Shown: in pieces, positions 26,618 to 35,413 of the stretch
Layout: every line of letters starts with the position of its first letter
How positions within the stretch are numbered: the stretch's first letter is position 1
Origin: Deltaproteobacteria bacterium
GTDB lineage: Bacteria > Desulfobacterota > JAJRXV01
DNA: 40,730 nt
Direction of reading: 5' to 3'
Assembly: GCA_024275075.1 (NCBI GenBank)
Contig: JAJRZU010000072.1
Coordinates: forward strand, 1 to 40,730
Program-made: the position numbers and the translations under genes
The notes under the pieces: model-generated
What the model was told of the DNA's origin: nothing
Database searches by the model: none
What the model saw: the letters and a program-made list of their open reading frames with translations, nothing else

Positions 26618-29281
26618 TTAAAAACCGTCACCCTTTGCGCCTTTTATCTTCATCTGCAATGCATATATTTTATTAAGCGCCTCGACAGGGGTCAATACGT
26701 TCACGTCAAGCTGCATCAGCTCTTCCTCTATCTCGCTATTGTTATTATGGAACAGATTCAGCTGCCGGTGATCATAATCCGGTCGTACACGCTTTGACAT
26801 CGCTATCTTCGGTAGCCCCACCTCGTTGAACTCGCCGCGCTCGATATTATTCAATATCTAATCCGCCCGCGCGATAAGCTCTTTCGGGAGCCCCGCCAGC
26901 TTCGCGACCTGTATTCCGTAGCTGCGGTTGGTGGAGCCTTTCACGATCTTGCGCAGGAATATCACATCACCGTTATACTCTTTGACGGCGACGCTGTAGT
27001 TCACGACGTCCTTCTTCATCCCCTTAAGGTCGCACAGCTCGTGGTAATGTGTCGCGAAGAGCGTCTTGGCGCCGACCCTTTTTTTGTCAAGGATATACTC
27101 CGCCGCCGCCCACGCTATGCTGAGCCCGTCAAACGTCGATGTGCCGCGCCCGATCTCATCTAATATTATCAAGCTTTTGTGCGTCGCGTTCCGAAGGATA
27201 TGGGCTGTCTCCTTCATCTCCACCATAAACGTACTCTCACCCATCGCGAGGTTGTCAGAAGCGCCGACCCGCGTGAATATCCGGTCAACCACACCGATCT
27301 TCGCCTCACGCGCCGGTACAAACGACCCCATCTGCGCCATCAGCACGATAAGCGCGACCTGCCTCATATACGTCGACTTGCCCGCCATGTTAGGTCCGGT
27401 GATGATCGCGAACCGGTTCTCGTTGCAGTCCAGGTACGTATCGTTCGGCACAAACCGCTCGCTCAGATTTATCTGCTCTATCACCGGGTGCCTGCCGTCG
27501 ATTATCGTTATCTCATCATCGCCTGTTATCTCGGGCATCGAATAATTGTTCTCGGCCGCCTTGTTCGCCAGCGACAACAGCGCGTCAAGGTTCGCCAAAG
27601 CGGCAGCCGTATTTTTTATCCGCCGCTCCTGCTCCCCTACCCTTTCGCGGATCTCCTTGAATAGATGGTACTCAATACCGGTGATCTTATCGTCAGCAGA
27701 GAGCACCTTGTCCTCATACTCCTTCAGCTCCTGCGTTATGAACCGCTCGGCGTTCACAAGGGTCTGCTTCCTCGTGTAGCGCTCGGGTACTTTTGCCAGA
27801 TGCGTCCTGGTCACCTCGATATAATAACCGAACACTTTATTGAATTTTATCTTCAGCGAGTTGATACCGGTCGATTCCCGCTCCCTAAGCTCTAATGACG
27901 CGATGAAATTCTTACCATGGCTGCTGATGCCCCTTAGCTCATCCAGATCGTTGGAGTAACCATTCCTGATGATACCGCCCTCCTTTATCGTATAAGGCGG
28001 GGACTCTATTATAGAATCGTTTATCAGGGCAGCGACATCATCGAGGGTATCCAGCTTCTTGGTCAATTCGCCAAGCCGCTTACTCTGAACATCTTTCAGT
28101 ATCCCCGCTATCTCAGGTAACAGCAAGAGCGAGTCCCGAAGAGCGATAAGGTCGCGGGCGTTACCAGAAGCCATCGCTATCTTCGCGTTTAACCGCTCCA
28201 TATCATAAACGTTTTTCAGCGCGCCGGTAAGCTCCTTCCTCACGCGCACGTTCTCCTTCAGCTCCAGGATGGCTTCGAGCCGCTCACCTATCTTCGCGGG
28301 GTCTACCAGTGGATAGTTGATCCACTTCTTCAGCAGCCGCGCGCCCATAGACGTCTTCGTCGCGTCAAGCACACCAAAGAGCGAGCCCTCCTTCTTCATA
28401 TCACGCATCGTGTGCATCAGTTCGAGGTTGCGCCGCGTAGATTCGTCAATGATCATATAATCTGTTACATGATATGATATGAGCCTGTTCAGGTGCGGGA
28501 TACCGCGCATCTGCGTACGCTTCATGTAATCCAGAAGGATGCGCAATGACTGCGTGGCGTCGCTGAAGCCCTTCACCCGAAGCTCATCAAGGTCACCATC
28601 ATCGAAGAACTCCGTCAGGTCATCGAGGCCATACTCGTCAGATAACCCATCATCGGTGATGCTTATCAATATCCCACCGAACCGGTTCCTTAGGCTGTCG
28701 GTGAATATCCCCTCCCGAAGCTGCTTCGTCGTGATTATCTCGCGCGGCTCCACCTTGTGGATCTCCGTGGTAAGGTCTGTCACCGAGCCCACCTGCGATG
28801 TGAACACATCACCCGTAGAGATATCGGCGTAGGCGAACGCGAACGCGCCATCACTTTCGGTGACGGACATGATGAAATTATTGCTCTTTGAGTCAAGGTT
28901 CTTGTCATCCATGACGAGCCCGGGCGTGACCACCCTGATCACATCCCTTTTGACGATACCCTTAGCGAGCTTCGGGTCCTGGGTCTGCTCACAGATAGCC
29001 ACCTTATACCCTTTTTCGATCAGCTTCGCGATGTAAGAATCGGCGGCATGGTACGGTACGCCGCAAAGCGGGATGTCGTCGCCCTTACTCTTGTTGCGCG
29101 ATGTGAGGGTTATGCCAAGCAGCTTCGACGCTTTGATCGCGTCATCGAAGAACATCTCATAAAAATCGCCCATCCGGAAAAACAGTATCGCGTCCTTGTA
29201 CCGCTCCTTGATACCAAGATACTGCTTCACCATCGGGGTCTGGCTGCCCGCCTTGCTCATGTTGTCAGTGGTTTTAGTCAT
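26618..29281 (-). pseudogene. mutS: DNA mismatch repair protein MutS, interrupted by in-frame TAG
   Basis: The first 807 residues (ATG at 29281; a GTG at 29290 is also possible) contain the mismatch-recognition motif FRMGDFYEMF, the lever and clamp regions, and the complete ATPase with Walker A GPNMAGKSTYMRQ and Walker B LIILDEIGRGTSTFDG. The frame then meets TAG at 26860-26858, after PKELIARAD. It continues without shift for 79 residues with the family's C-terminal features (QLNLFH, then LDVNVLTPVEALNKIYALQ) to a TAA. In relatives the stop position is an ordinary residue within the RAKEIL-type helix. The truncated form keeps all catalytic parts and would lose mainly the tetramerisation tail, so it may still function. 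Confidence 0.85.
26858..26860 (-). other. In-frame TAG within mutS
   Basis: The codon follows GCG GAT and precedes ATA TTG. The downstream 79 codons are clearly MutS. Glu (GAG) or Gln (CAG) would fit the helix and each needs one base change. See also the in-frame stops at 33539 and 36698. Confidence 0.9.
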
Positions 29282-29572
29282 TGTTATCACATAAAAGGGA
29301 TTATGCTGAATGTAGCAAAATGGCGGGTAAATGTAAAGGTAAAAGAGGGCTTCAAAAAATAGAGATTGATTTTTTTGAAAATAGTGATAAAAGAGTATTC
29401 ATGGGTGACTCCATGTAGCTGCCGTTCGCGGCAGTGAGTTTTAGATGTCTCGAACATCATATTAAAGCGGAGTCACCCTATTTTTCAAGTATTATTTAGC
29501 AGGATTTGAACTTTAATTCGGTAATTTACTTATTATCGCAAGTCATTTTTGAAGCATCTTGAAAGAGGGTAT
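29282..29572. other. mutS / radical SAM divergent intergenic region
   Basis: 291 nt between divergent genes. Its main content is the branched inverted-repeat element at 29403-29478. The rest is AT-rich with no ORF that I can support. Confidence 0.7.
29403..29478. ncRNA. Candidate three-way-junction RNA or MITE-like element
   Basis: A perfect 10-bp outer stem, GGGTGACTCC (29403-29412) with GGAGTCACCC (29469-29478), encloses two further hairpins. These are CTGCCG-TTCG-CGGCAG (29419-29434, a stable TTCG-type tetraloop) and GATGT-CTCGA-ACATC (29444-29458). A TATTTTT tract follows on the plus strand. It is not a tRNA: there is no 7-bp acceptor, anticodon arm or T-loop. It could be a small RNA, a riboregulator or a mobile palindromic element. 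Confidence 0.55.
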
Positions 29573-32089
29573 ATGGAAAAGAAGCTATTGTTAAGCGTAA
29601 GAAAGCAGGCGCGCTACACCAATAACGAGGTAAACAGCGTTAGAAAGGATCCTGACAGCGTCAAGCTGAAGTTTGCGCTGGTATTCCCTGACGCATACGA
29701 GATCGGTATGTCGAACATCGGGATGAACATCTTGTACGGGCTCTTGAATGAACGGGAGGATATCGCGTGTGAGCGCGTTTTCGCGCCGTTGCTCGATTAC
29801 GAGGAATTGATGCGCAAGGAAGGTATCCCGATGACATCGCTGGAGAATTCGCTACCTTTACGTAAGTTTGACATCATCGGGTTCTCGCTCCAGTCCGAGC
29901 TTAGCTTCACTAACGTCCTGAACATCCTTGACCTTGCCGGTATAAAACAATCTTTTGCAGAGCGCACGGATGACGCACCGATCATCATCGGTGGCGGACC
30001 GATATGCTATAACCCGGAACCGGTAGCGGATTTCTTCGATGCTTTCGTGATCGGTGATGGTGAGGACGCGGTCATCGAGATATGCGACATGGTGACCCGC
30101 ATGAAATCCGACGGCGCCGCAAAGAGGGAGATAATAGACAAGCTAAGTGATATCAAAGGGGTATACGTACCCGCGCTCTTTGATATCAGCTATGGCGGGG
30201 ATGGCAGGGTGAACCGGATAACCCCGTTAAAAGAGGGCTACAGCAAGGTGACAAAGCGGATTGTGATGGATCTGGACAGCTCCTTCTACCCGAGTAAGCA
30301 GATAGTCCCTTTTGTGAAACCGGTGCATGACCGCTACAATATGGAGGTTGCGCGGGGCTGCGTCCGCGGGTGCAGGTTCTGCCACGCCGGTTATGTTGAC
30401 CGCCCCTACAGGGAGAGATCGTGCGACGGGATATTAGAGCGGATCCGGTCAGGGATCAGGGACACCGGTTATGAGGAGGTATCTCTTTTGTCGCTGAGTA
30501 TCGGTGATTTCAGCTTCCTGAACCCGATGCTTGCTGCTTTGATGGACCGGTGTACTGATAACAGGGTCGCGGTATCGCTCCCTTCGGTAAGGCCCGGTAC
30601 GACGGACAGCGACCTTTTGGAGATGATAAAGCGGGTGCGCAAGACCGGTTTTACCATCGCGCCCGAGGCGGGTAGCGAGCGGATGCGCCGTGTCATCAAC
30701 AAGAACATTACCCAGGAGGATATCCTTGAGACGGCGGACAGCCTGTTTCGGCTCGGCTGGCGCAACATCAAGCTGTACTTCATGGTCGGGCTCCCTTTTG
30801 AGACGATGGACGATGTCGAGCAGATCGTCAGCTTGAGCCTAAAGATCAAGGAGGCGGGCAGGAAGTATAATGTCTTCCCGAAAGTGAGCGTTAGCGTGTC
30901 GAACTTTATACCTAAGGGGCACACGCCGTTTCAGTACGCGAAGCAGGAGGATGAACAGAGCCTGATGAAGAAGCACATGTACCTGAAATCCGAGTTAAGG
31001 AAAAAGCGATTGAATTATAAATGGCACGATACGCGGGTTTCTGTTTTAGAAGGGGTCTTCTCGCGCGGGGACAGAAGGCTTGGCGCCGTGATACAACGGG
31101 CGTGGGAGCTTGGCGCTAAATTTGACCAATGGTCTGAGATGTTTGACTTTTCTATCTGGCAAAAGGCTTTTGAGGATTGCGGACTTGATTTCGATACGTA
31201 CCTGCGTGAGCGGGATATCGATGAGACGCTCCCGTACGATCATATCGATACCGGTGTCGATAAGGCGTTCCTTGTCAGGGAGTATGAGCGCGCACGCACC
31301 GCCGAATATTCACCGCCTTGTCAGGTGAATTGCCGAAAATGCGGGGTATGCGATGACAGCGCCAGGGTATCTATGAACAAGATGTTCGTAAGCGATATTA
31401 CTGCCGCGAAGAGGATTGCGGCCAGCGTTGTGAAGAAGAAGCTACGGTTTGAATACACAAAGACCGATGAGGCCGCTTACATCGGTCACCTCGAGATGCA
31501 GCAGCTGTTTATCCGGGCGCTAAGCAGAGCGGGTATCCGGTGCGATTTCTCGAAGGGATTCCACCCGATGCCGAAACTGAGCTTCGGCAGTGCGTTGCCG
31601 CTCGGGCTGGACAGTATAAGCGAATTTGCAGAGGTGGACTTGTTGGACGATATACCGGCAGACGAGTTCATGGCGCGGATGAACAAGAGCCTGCCCGGCG
31701 GAATGAGGATACGGGAAGTCACCAAAGCCTCATTTAAAGATAAATCACTCTTTAAAAGGATATTCGCGATCGAGTATGCCGTAGAGCTGAAAACGATACC
31801 GGGCATTGCATCAGATTCGGGCAGTATCCTGGAATTGTTAAGTGAATTTGACGCAAAGGATGAAGTCATCTTTACGAAAGAGAGGAAAAACAAGACTAAG
31901 AGAATAAATGTCAAGGAGTTTGTGGAGAGGATCGACTATGACAAACAGAGCCACAAGTTGACAGTAATACTGAAAAGAAAAGATTCTGGTGAGATAAGTA
32001 TTTTTAAATTATTAGAAATCTTGCTTAAATTGGAGAAAGATGATATAATCGGCGCTGGTGTTTTAAAAACGAAGTCTTTCTTTTATTAG
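29573..32089 (+). CDS. TIGR03960-family radical SAM protein with DUF2344 domain
   Basis: 838 residues from the ATG at 29573; GAAAGAGGGT just upstream favours this over TTG at 29549. The N-terminal half has a B12-binding-like region, then the radical SAM motif CVRGCRFCHAG (Cys-x3-Cys-x2-Cys) and a full TIM-barrel region. A cysteine cluster CQVNCRKCGVC follows near residue 590. The last 230 residues are a DUF2344 domain (KLRFEYTKTDEAAYIGHLEMQQLFIRALSRAG). Fused or adjacent TIGR03960-DUF2344 pairs commonly precede rng and the ribosomal genes rplU-rpmA; the reaction is not established, though RNA or ribosome modification is suspected. The stop TAG overlaps a GGGC/GCCC hairpin. Confidence 0.9.
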   Translation: MEKKLLLSVRKQARYTNNEVNSVRKDPDSVKLKFALVFPDAYEIGMSNIGMNILYGLLNEREDIACERVFAPLLDYEELMRKEGIPMTSLENSLPLRKFDIIGFSLQSELSFTNVLNILDLAGIKQSFAERTDDAPIIIGGGPICYNPEPVADFFDAFVIGDGEDAVIEICDMVTRMKSDGAAKREIIDKLSDIKGVYVPALFDISYGGDGRVNRITPLKEGYSKVTKRIVMDLDSSFYPSKQIVPFVKPVHDRYNMEVARGCVRGCRFCHAGYVDRPYRERSCDGILERIRSGIRDTGYEEVSLLSLSIGDFSFLNPMLAALMDRCTDNRVAVSLPSVRPGTTDSDLLEMIKRVRKTGFTIAPEAGSERMRRVINKNITQEDILETADSLFRLGWRNIKLYFMVGLPFETMDDVEQIVSLSLKIKEAGRKYNVFPKVSVSVSNFIPKGHTPFQYAKQEDEQSLMKKHMYLKSELRKKRLNYKWHDTRVSVLEGVFSRGDRRLGAVIQRAWELGAKFDQWSEMFDFSIWQKAFEDCGLDFDTYLRERDIDETLPYDHIDTGVDKAFLVREYERARTAEYSPPCQVNCRKCGVCDDSARVSMNKMFVSDITAAKRIAASVVKKKLRFEYTKTDEAAYIGHLEMQQLFIRALSRAGIRCDFSKGFHPMPKLSFGSALPLGLDSISEFAEVDLLDDIPADEFMARMNKSLPGGMRIREVTKASFKDKSLFKRIFAIEYAVELKTIPGIASDSGSILELLSEFDAKDEVIFTKERKNKTKRINVKEFVERIDYDKQSHKLTVILKRKDSGEISIFKLLEILLKLEKDDIIGAGVLKTKSFFY

Positions 32090-32101
32090 GGCGATATGCC
32101 C
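32089..32101. repeat. Short GGGC/GCCC hairpin between radical SAM gene and rng
   Basis: GGGC-GATAT-GCCC immediately after the upstream stop codon and 15 nt before the rng start. It is a member of the short-hairpin type also seen at 5435, 10563, 21082 and 40601. Confidence 0.6.
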
Positions 32102-32116
32102 ATTAGGTGATAACTG

Positions 32117-33649
32117 ATGTCAAACGCACTTGTGATAAATAGTACACTTACCGAGACACGCGTCGCGCTGATCGAGAACGACGCGGTCGTCGAGCTGTAC
32201 ATAGAGCGGAAGAAGGATCGCGGTATTGTCAGCAATATCTACAAAGGGAAGGTGGTCAGGGTTCTGCCGGGTATGCAGGCGGCGTTCGTGGACATCGGTC
32301 TCGGGAAGGCGGCGTTCCTGTACGTCACGGATGTTTATGATGATTTTGATGAGTTTGATATGATAATGAAAGCAAACTCTGTCAATGGCGACAACATACC
32401 GATACCAATAGAGAATGAGGCAGTTGCGGAGAAGCCGCATCTTGCAGTCCAGATAGAGGATGTTTTGCGCGAGGGTCAGGAGATTCTGGTGCAGGTGTCC
32501 AAGGAGCCGATCGGTACCAAGGGCGCGCGTATCACTTCCCATATCTCACTGCCCGGCCGCTACCTTGTATACTTACCTACCGTCAACCATATCGGTATCT
32601 CCAGACGTATCGAGGATGAAGGTGAGCGGCAGCGGCTAAAAGAGATCGTGCAGGAGATAAGGGCTCCGGGCGCTGGATATATTATTCGGACAGTGAGCGA
32701 TGGCGAGACTGAGGAGGAGCTGAAGGCGGATATGGGGTTCCTGCACAAGATGTGGAGCAGCATCCAGCTAAAACGGGAGAGTGCGTCAGCGACATGTATT
32801 TTACATAATGACCTGAACATAACTTTAAGGGTGATCAGAGACCTCTTTACAAAGGATATCGACCGGGTGGTGATCGATAATGAGGAGGAGTACAAGAACG
32901 TCCTGGAGTTCGTCGATGCGTTTATGCCCTCTTTGCAGTCCTATGTGGAATACTATGACAAGGACGAACCGATATTTGACGCGTACGGTATTGAGGTGGA
33001 GATCGCGCGGGCGCTGGGCAGAAAGGTGTGGCTGAAATCCGGCGGCTACATAACTATCGAGGTGACAGAGGCGCTGGTCGCTATCGATGTCAATACCGGT
33101 AAGTACGTCGGTAAGGGTAAGTTAGAGGATACTATCTTAAAGACCAACTTAGAGGCGGTGAAGGAGATCGCGTATCAGCTCCGGCTTAGAAACATCGGTG
33201 GTATTATCATCATCGACTTCATCGATATGGAGAAGGAGATCAATAAGGAGAAGGTGTTCCAGGCGCTGTCCGAGGCGCTTAGGAAGGACCGGACGAAGAC
33301 GAACATCCTGAAGATATCCGAGCTTGGTCTTGTCGAGATGACAAGGAAGCGGGTGCGCGAGAACATCACCAGGATACTTTGCGAGCCGTGCTTTTATTGT
33401 GAGGGCAAGGGCTACCTGAAATCTAACATGACGATATGTTATGAGATAATCCGTGAAATAAAGCGTGACATAAGCGGGATAAAATTGAACAGGATACTGG
33501 TGAACGCCCACCCTGACATCGCCGACCTCTTATATGACTAGGAGTACCAGCTGTTAGAGGAGTTAGAAGAATCGATCAAGAAGAAGGTAATCATCAAAGC
33601 CAAGAACAACTTCCATATCGAACAGTATGAGATAATGGGTATTCAGTAA
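32117..33649 (+). pseudogene. rng: Ribonuclease E/G, interrupted by in-frame TAG
   Basis: The first 474 residues comprise the S1-containing N-terminal domain (GIVSNIYKGKVVRVLPGMQAAFVDIG), the RNase H-like and 5'-sensor regions, the catalytic metal site (VAIDVNTGKYVGKG and IIIIDFIDM) and the zinc-link CEPCFYCEGKG. TAG occurs at 33539-33541 after DLLYD. The same frame continues 35 residues (EYQLLEELEES, then FHIEQYEIMGIQ) to TAA at 33647, matching the RNase G C-terminus. Full length would be about 510 residues, normal for Rng. The catalytic core precedes the stop, so a truncated enzyme might keep some activity. RNase G processes 16S rRNA 5' ends and turns over mRNA. Confidence 0.87.
33539..33541 (+). 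other. In-frame TAG within rng
   Basis: The codon follows TAT GAC and precedes GAG TAC CAG. The downstream 35 codons belong to the RNase G C-terminal region. Glu or Gln is expected here, either of which is a single base change away. Confidence 0.9.
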
Positions 33650-33652
33650 TTA

Positions 33653-34465
33653 ATGGATATTACCGGTAAAAAAGAAAAATTAGATAATATAATAAAGGGT
33701 TACGGTTCCGTACTCGTCGCTTTTTCCGGCGGCGTTGACTCAACGTTCCTCATGAAGACCGCTTACGATATTCTAAAAAATCGCGCGGCGGCCCTTACCG
33801 CAACATCACCGACTTACCCTGAACATGAGCTGAAGAACGCCAAAAGTTTCACAAAATCACACGGTATCAGGCACATCATCGTAGACTCAAACGAGCTTGA
33901 AATAGAGAACTTCGCGAAAAATGACAAGCTTCGGTGCTACTACTGCAAAAGTGAGCTGTTCAAATTATGCGTCGATAAAGCGGAGAAATTAGGCCTGAAT
34001 CAGGTTATCGACGGCACGAACCATGATGACCTCGATGACTTCAGACCCGGCAGCGACGCCGCGAAAGAGCTTGGTATAAAGAGCCCGCTACTTCAGGCCG
34101 GCCTGACAAAGGACGATATCCGCGAGCTTAGCAGGCGGATGGGGCTCCCTACGCACAATAAACCGTCATTCGCGTGCCTGTCGTCAAGGTTCCCTTACGG
34201 TACGGCAATCACAAAGGAGCGGCTTGGGATGGTAAGCGCCTGCGAACAGTTCCTGATGGCGAGCGGAATAAAGCAGTTTCGCGTCAGGTACCACGGCAAT
34301 ATGGCGAGGATAGAAGTGCCAGAAGATGAGATGAACCGGTTCTTAGGCGGGGCGTTCCGGCGAAAAGTGGTGGAGAATTTCAAAAAGAACGGCTTTAACT
34401 ACATCGCCCTGGACCTTCAGGGATACAGAACCGGCAGCCAGAATGAAGTGATAGAGGCAAAATGA
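33653..34465 (+). CDS. larE: LarE-type ATP-dependent sulfur transferase
   Basis: 270 residues of the PP-loop ATPase superfamily: SGGVDST at 25-31, then SPTYPEHEL and a GTNHDD motif. LarE adenylates and thiolates the nicotinate-derived precursor of the nickel-pincer nucleotide cofactor. Cys95 and Cys98 (CYYC) and Cys175 (ACLSSRFPYG) form the three-cysteine set of the [4Fe-4S]-dependent LarE subtype, rather than the single sacrificial Cys subtype. larA, larB and larC are not in view. It begins 3 nt after the distal rng stop and overlaps the next gene by 4 nt. Confidence 0.9.
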   Translation: MDITGKKEKLDNIIKGYGSVLVAFSGGVDSTFLMKTAYDILKNRAAALTATSPTYPEHELKNAKSFTKSHGIRHIIVDSNELEIENFAKNDKLRCYYCKSELFKLCVDKAEKLGLNQVIDGTNHDDLDDFRPGSDAAKELGIKSPLLQAGLTKDDIRELSRRMGLPTHNKPSFACLSSRFPYGTAITKERLGMVSACEQFLMASGIKQFRVRYHGNMARIEVPEDEMNRFLGGAFRRKVVENFKKNGFNYIALDLQGYRTGSQNEVIEAK

Positions 34466-34950
34466 AAGAGATAGTAATCAATAAAGAGGGTAATGATCTT
34501 ATCTTCGATTTTTATTTCATCCATAACGCCCAGATATTGATGAGCATCTTAGGCAGCGCTGTTATCATCGTATTTACAGTGTCTTACATGCTAAAGCCGT
34601 ACTTTTCGATTAATGATGAGAGCTATTTTCTGCTGACGACTTTCCCGGCTTCTCTCATTGCGCATCACCTTTATAACAAGTACAAGTGGCTATCCTCGCG
34701 AAGGAGGCTCATGGTGACAAACAAAGATATATTGCTCTATCATGCCGGCGCTTTGCACAGTAAGATGAACATCGGTGATGTTAAGGATATCACATTAGGT
34801 ACGCAGATGGCGCTCTTCTTCCCGGTCTATTCGATTAGCATTATCGGTACTGACAGTGAAATAAGCGTAGCGGGTTTCAAAAAGGGTAATGATATCAATT
34901 CTGTTTACAGTAAGCTGCAAGAGGTCATCGCGCAAAGAAATCCGGTATAA
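34462..34950 (+). CDS. Membrane protein with PH-like domain
   Basis: 162 residues. Two membrane segments (about 29-47 and 56-70) are followed by a short basic stretch and a small beta-rich domain (RLMVTNKDILLYHAGALHSKMNIGDVKDITLGTQ), which resembles bacterial PH domains of the DUF304 type. The function is not known. The ATGA overlap with larE suggests co-translation. Its last 26 nt overlap a convergent small gene. Confidence 0.75.
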   Translation: MKEIVINKEGNDLIFDFYFIHNAQILMSILGSAVIIVFTVSYMLKPYFSINDESYFLLTTFPASLIAHHLYNKYKWLSSRRRLMVTNKDILLYHAGALHSKMNIGDVKDITLGTQMALFFPVYSISIIGTDSEISVAGFKKGNDINSVYSKLQEVIAQRNPV

Positions 34951-35107
34951 ATATCAATACGATACCCGCGATAAATGTGATCACCCAGAAAAAAGAGACA
35001 GCCGCACACACGACACCCTTTGGGTACTCATACTTATATGCGCCAAGAATACCTGCGCTGACCAAACATACCGACAATATTGCTGAAACAATAAATATAT
35101 ACTTCAT
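34925..35107 (-). CDS. Small two-segment membrane protein near the RiPP cassette
   Basis: 60 residues with two hydrophobic segments (about 4-23 and 34-54) and a DFFAR tail. A very G-rich AGGGGGGGAT site sits directly before the ATG on the minus strand, supporting it as a real gene although it is short and overlaps a convergent gene by 26 nt. It is the nearest downstream gene to the peptide precursor and is co-directional. Export or immunity is conceivable but nothing in the sequence proves it. Confidence 0.6.
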   Translation of the reverse strand: MKYIFIVSAILSVCLVSAGILGAYKYEYPKGVVCAAVSFFWVITFIAGIVLIFIPDFFAR

Positions 35108-35187
35108 GATCCCCCCCTATCCCCCTTGTATATGGAATACTCGATTTCATAAGTAAGGGAAGATATCGCTTCATATCGGCAGTATGA

Positions 35188-35219
35188 ACACAGGGCTCTC
35201 ATCTCTAAGAGCCCTGTGT
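35188..35219. other. 12-bp perfect hairpin downstream of precursor gene
   Basis: ACACAGGGCTCT (35188-35199) pairs perfectly with AGAGCCCTGTGT (35208-35219) across an 8-nt loop. It starts 18 nt past the precursor stop on the minus strand. No U-tract follows on either strand, so it may stabilise the transcript end or act as a partial terminator. Confidence 0.75.
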
Positions 35220-35236
35220 CAGAGAGTTTCATGCGA

Positions 35237-35299
35237 TTAGCATGGGTGAACTGAAGAAGAACCAACTACTTTAGGCTTCATGTACTTGACTTTTTTCAT
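35237..35299 (-). CDS. Candidate RiPP precursor peptide, 20 residues
   Basis: The frame encodes MKKVKYMKPKVVGSSSVHPC. A GTGAGGT ribosome-binding site sits 6 nt before the ATG. The basic N-terminal half carries Y-x-x-P (YMKP), the motif that RRE domains bind in lasso-peptide leaders. The second half, GSSSVHPC, is small-residue rich and ends in the only Cys. It lies about 110 nt downstream of a SPASM radical SAM gene, preceded by a PqqD-like gene. Precursors of 20-30 residues are known for cofactors such as PQQ and mycofactocin and for some sactipeptide-like products. I recognise no described family with this tail; the product and the modification are inferred only. Confidence 0.65.
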   Translation of the reverse strand: MKKVKYMKPKVVGSSSVHPC

Positions 35300-35374
35300 G
35301 ATATTACCTCACTTTGAAATAAACTACTCCACAGCAAGCTGTTGTAGTATCGGATCTAAATCACATCGCAAACT

Positions 35375-35391
35375 GCGGGAATTAAGCCCGC
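35375..35391. other. GCGGG/CCCGC hairpin in the precursor leader region
   Basis: GCGGG (35375-35379) pairs with CCCGC (35387-35391). It lies between the terminator-like element after the radical SAM gene and the precursor start, so it would be in the leader if the precursor is made by readthrough. Confidence 0.5.
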
Positions 35392-35393
35392 TG

Positions 35394-35413
35394 AAAAAAA
35401 CAGGCGCGCCTGT
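35394..35413 (-). terminator. Intrinsic terminator-like element after radical SAM gene
   Basis: On the minus strand, the palindrome ACAGG-CGCG-CCTGT (35413-35400) is followed by an uninterrupted T-tract (35399-35394). It begins within the radical SAM stop codon. It would separate the enzyme genes from the downstream precursor, so the two may be expressed at different levels, by readthrough or from a second promoter. Confidence 0.6.

Noticed and set aside
29403-29478. tRNA gene between mutS and the radical SAM gene
   Set aside because: Similar length and a branched fold, but the outer stem is 10 bp, there is no anticodon arm, T-loop consensus or CCA-side pattern.
34889-35086. 65-codon plus-strand frame after the PH-like membrane gene
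   Set aside because: Polar, low-complexity translation antisense to the 60-residue membrane protein, which has the better ribosome-binding site.
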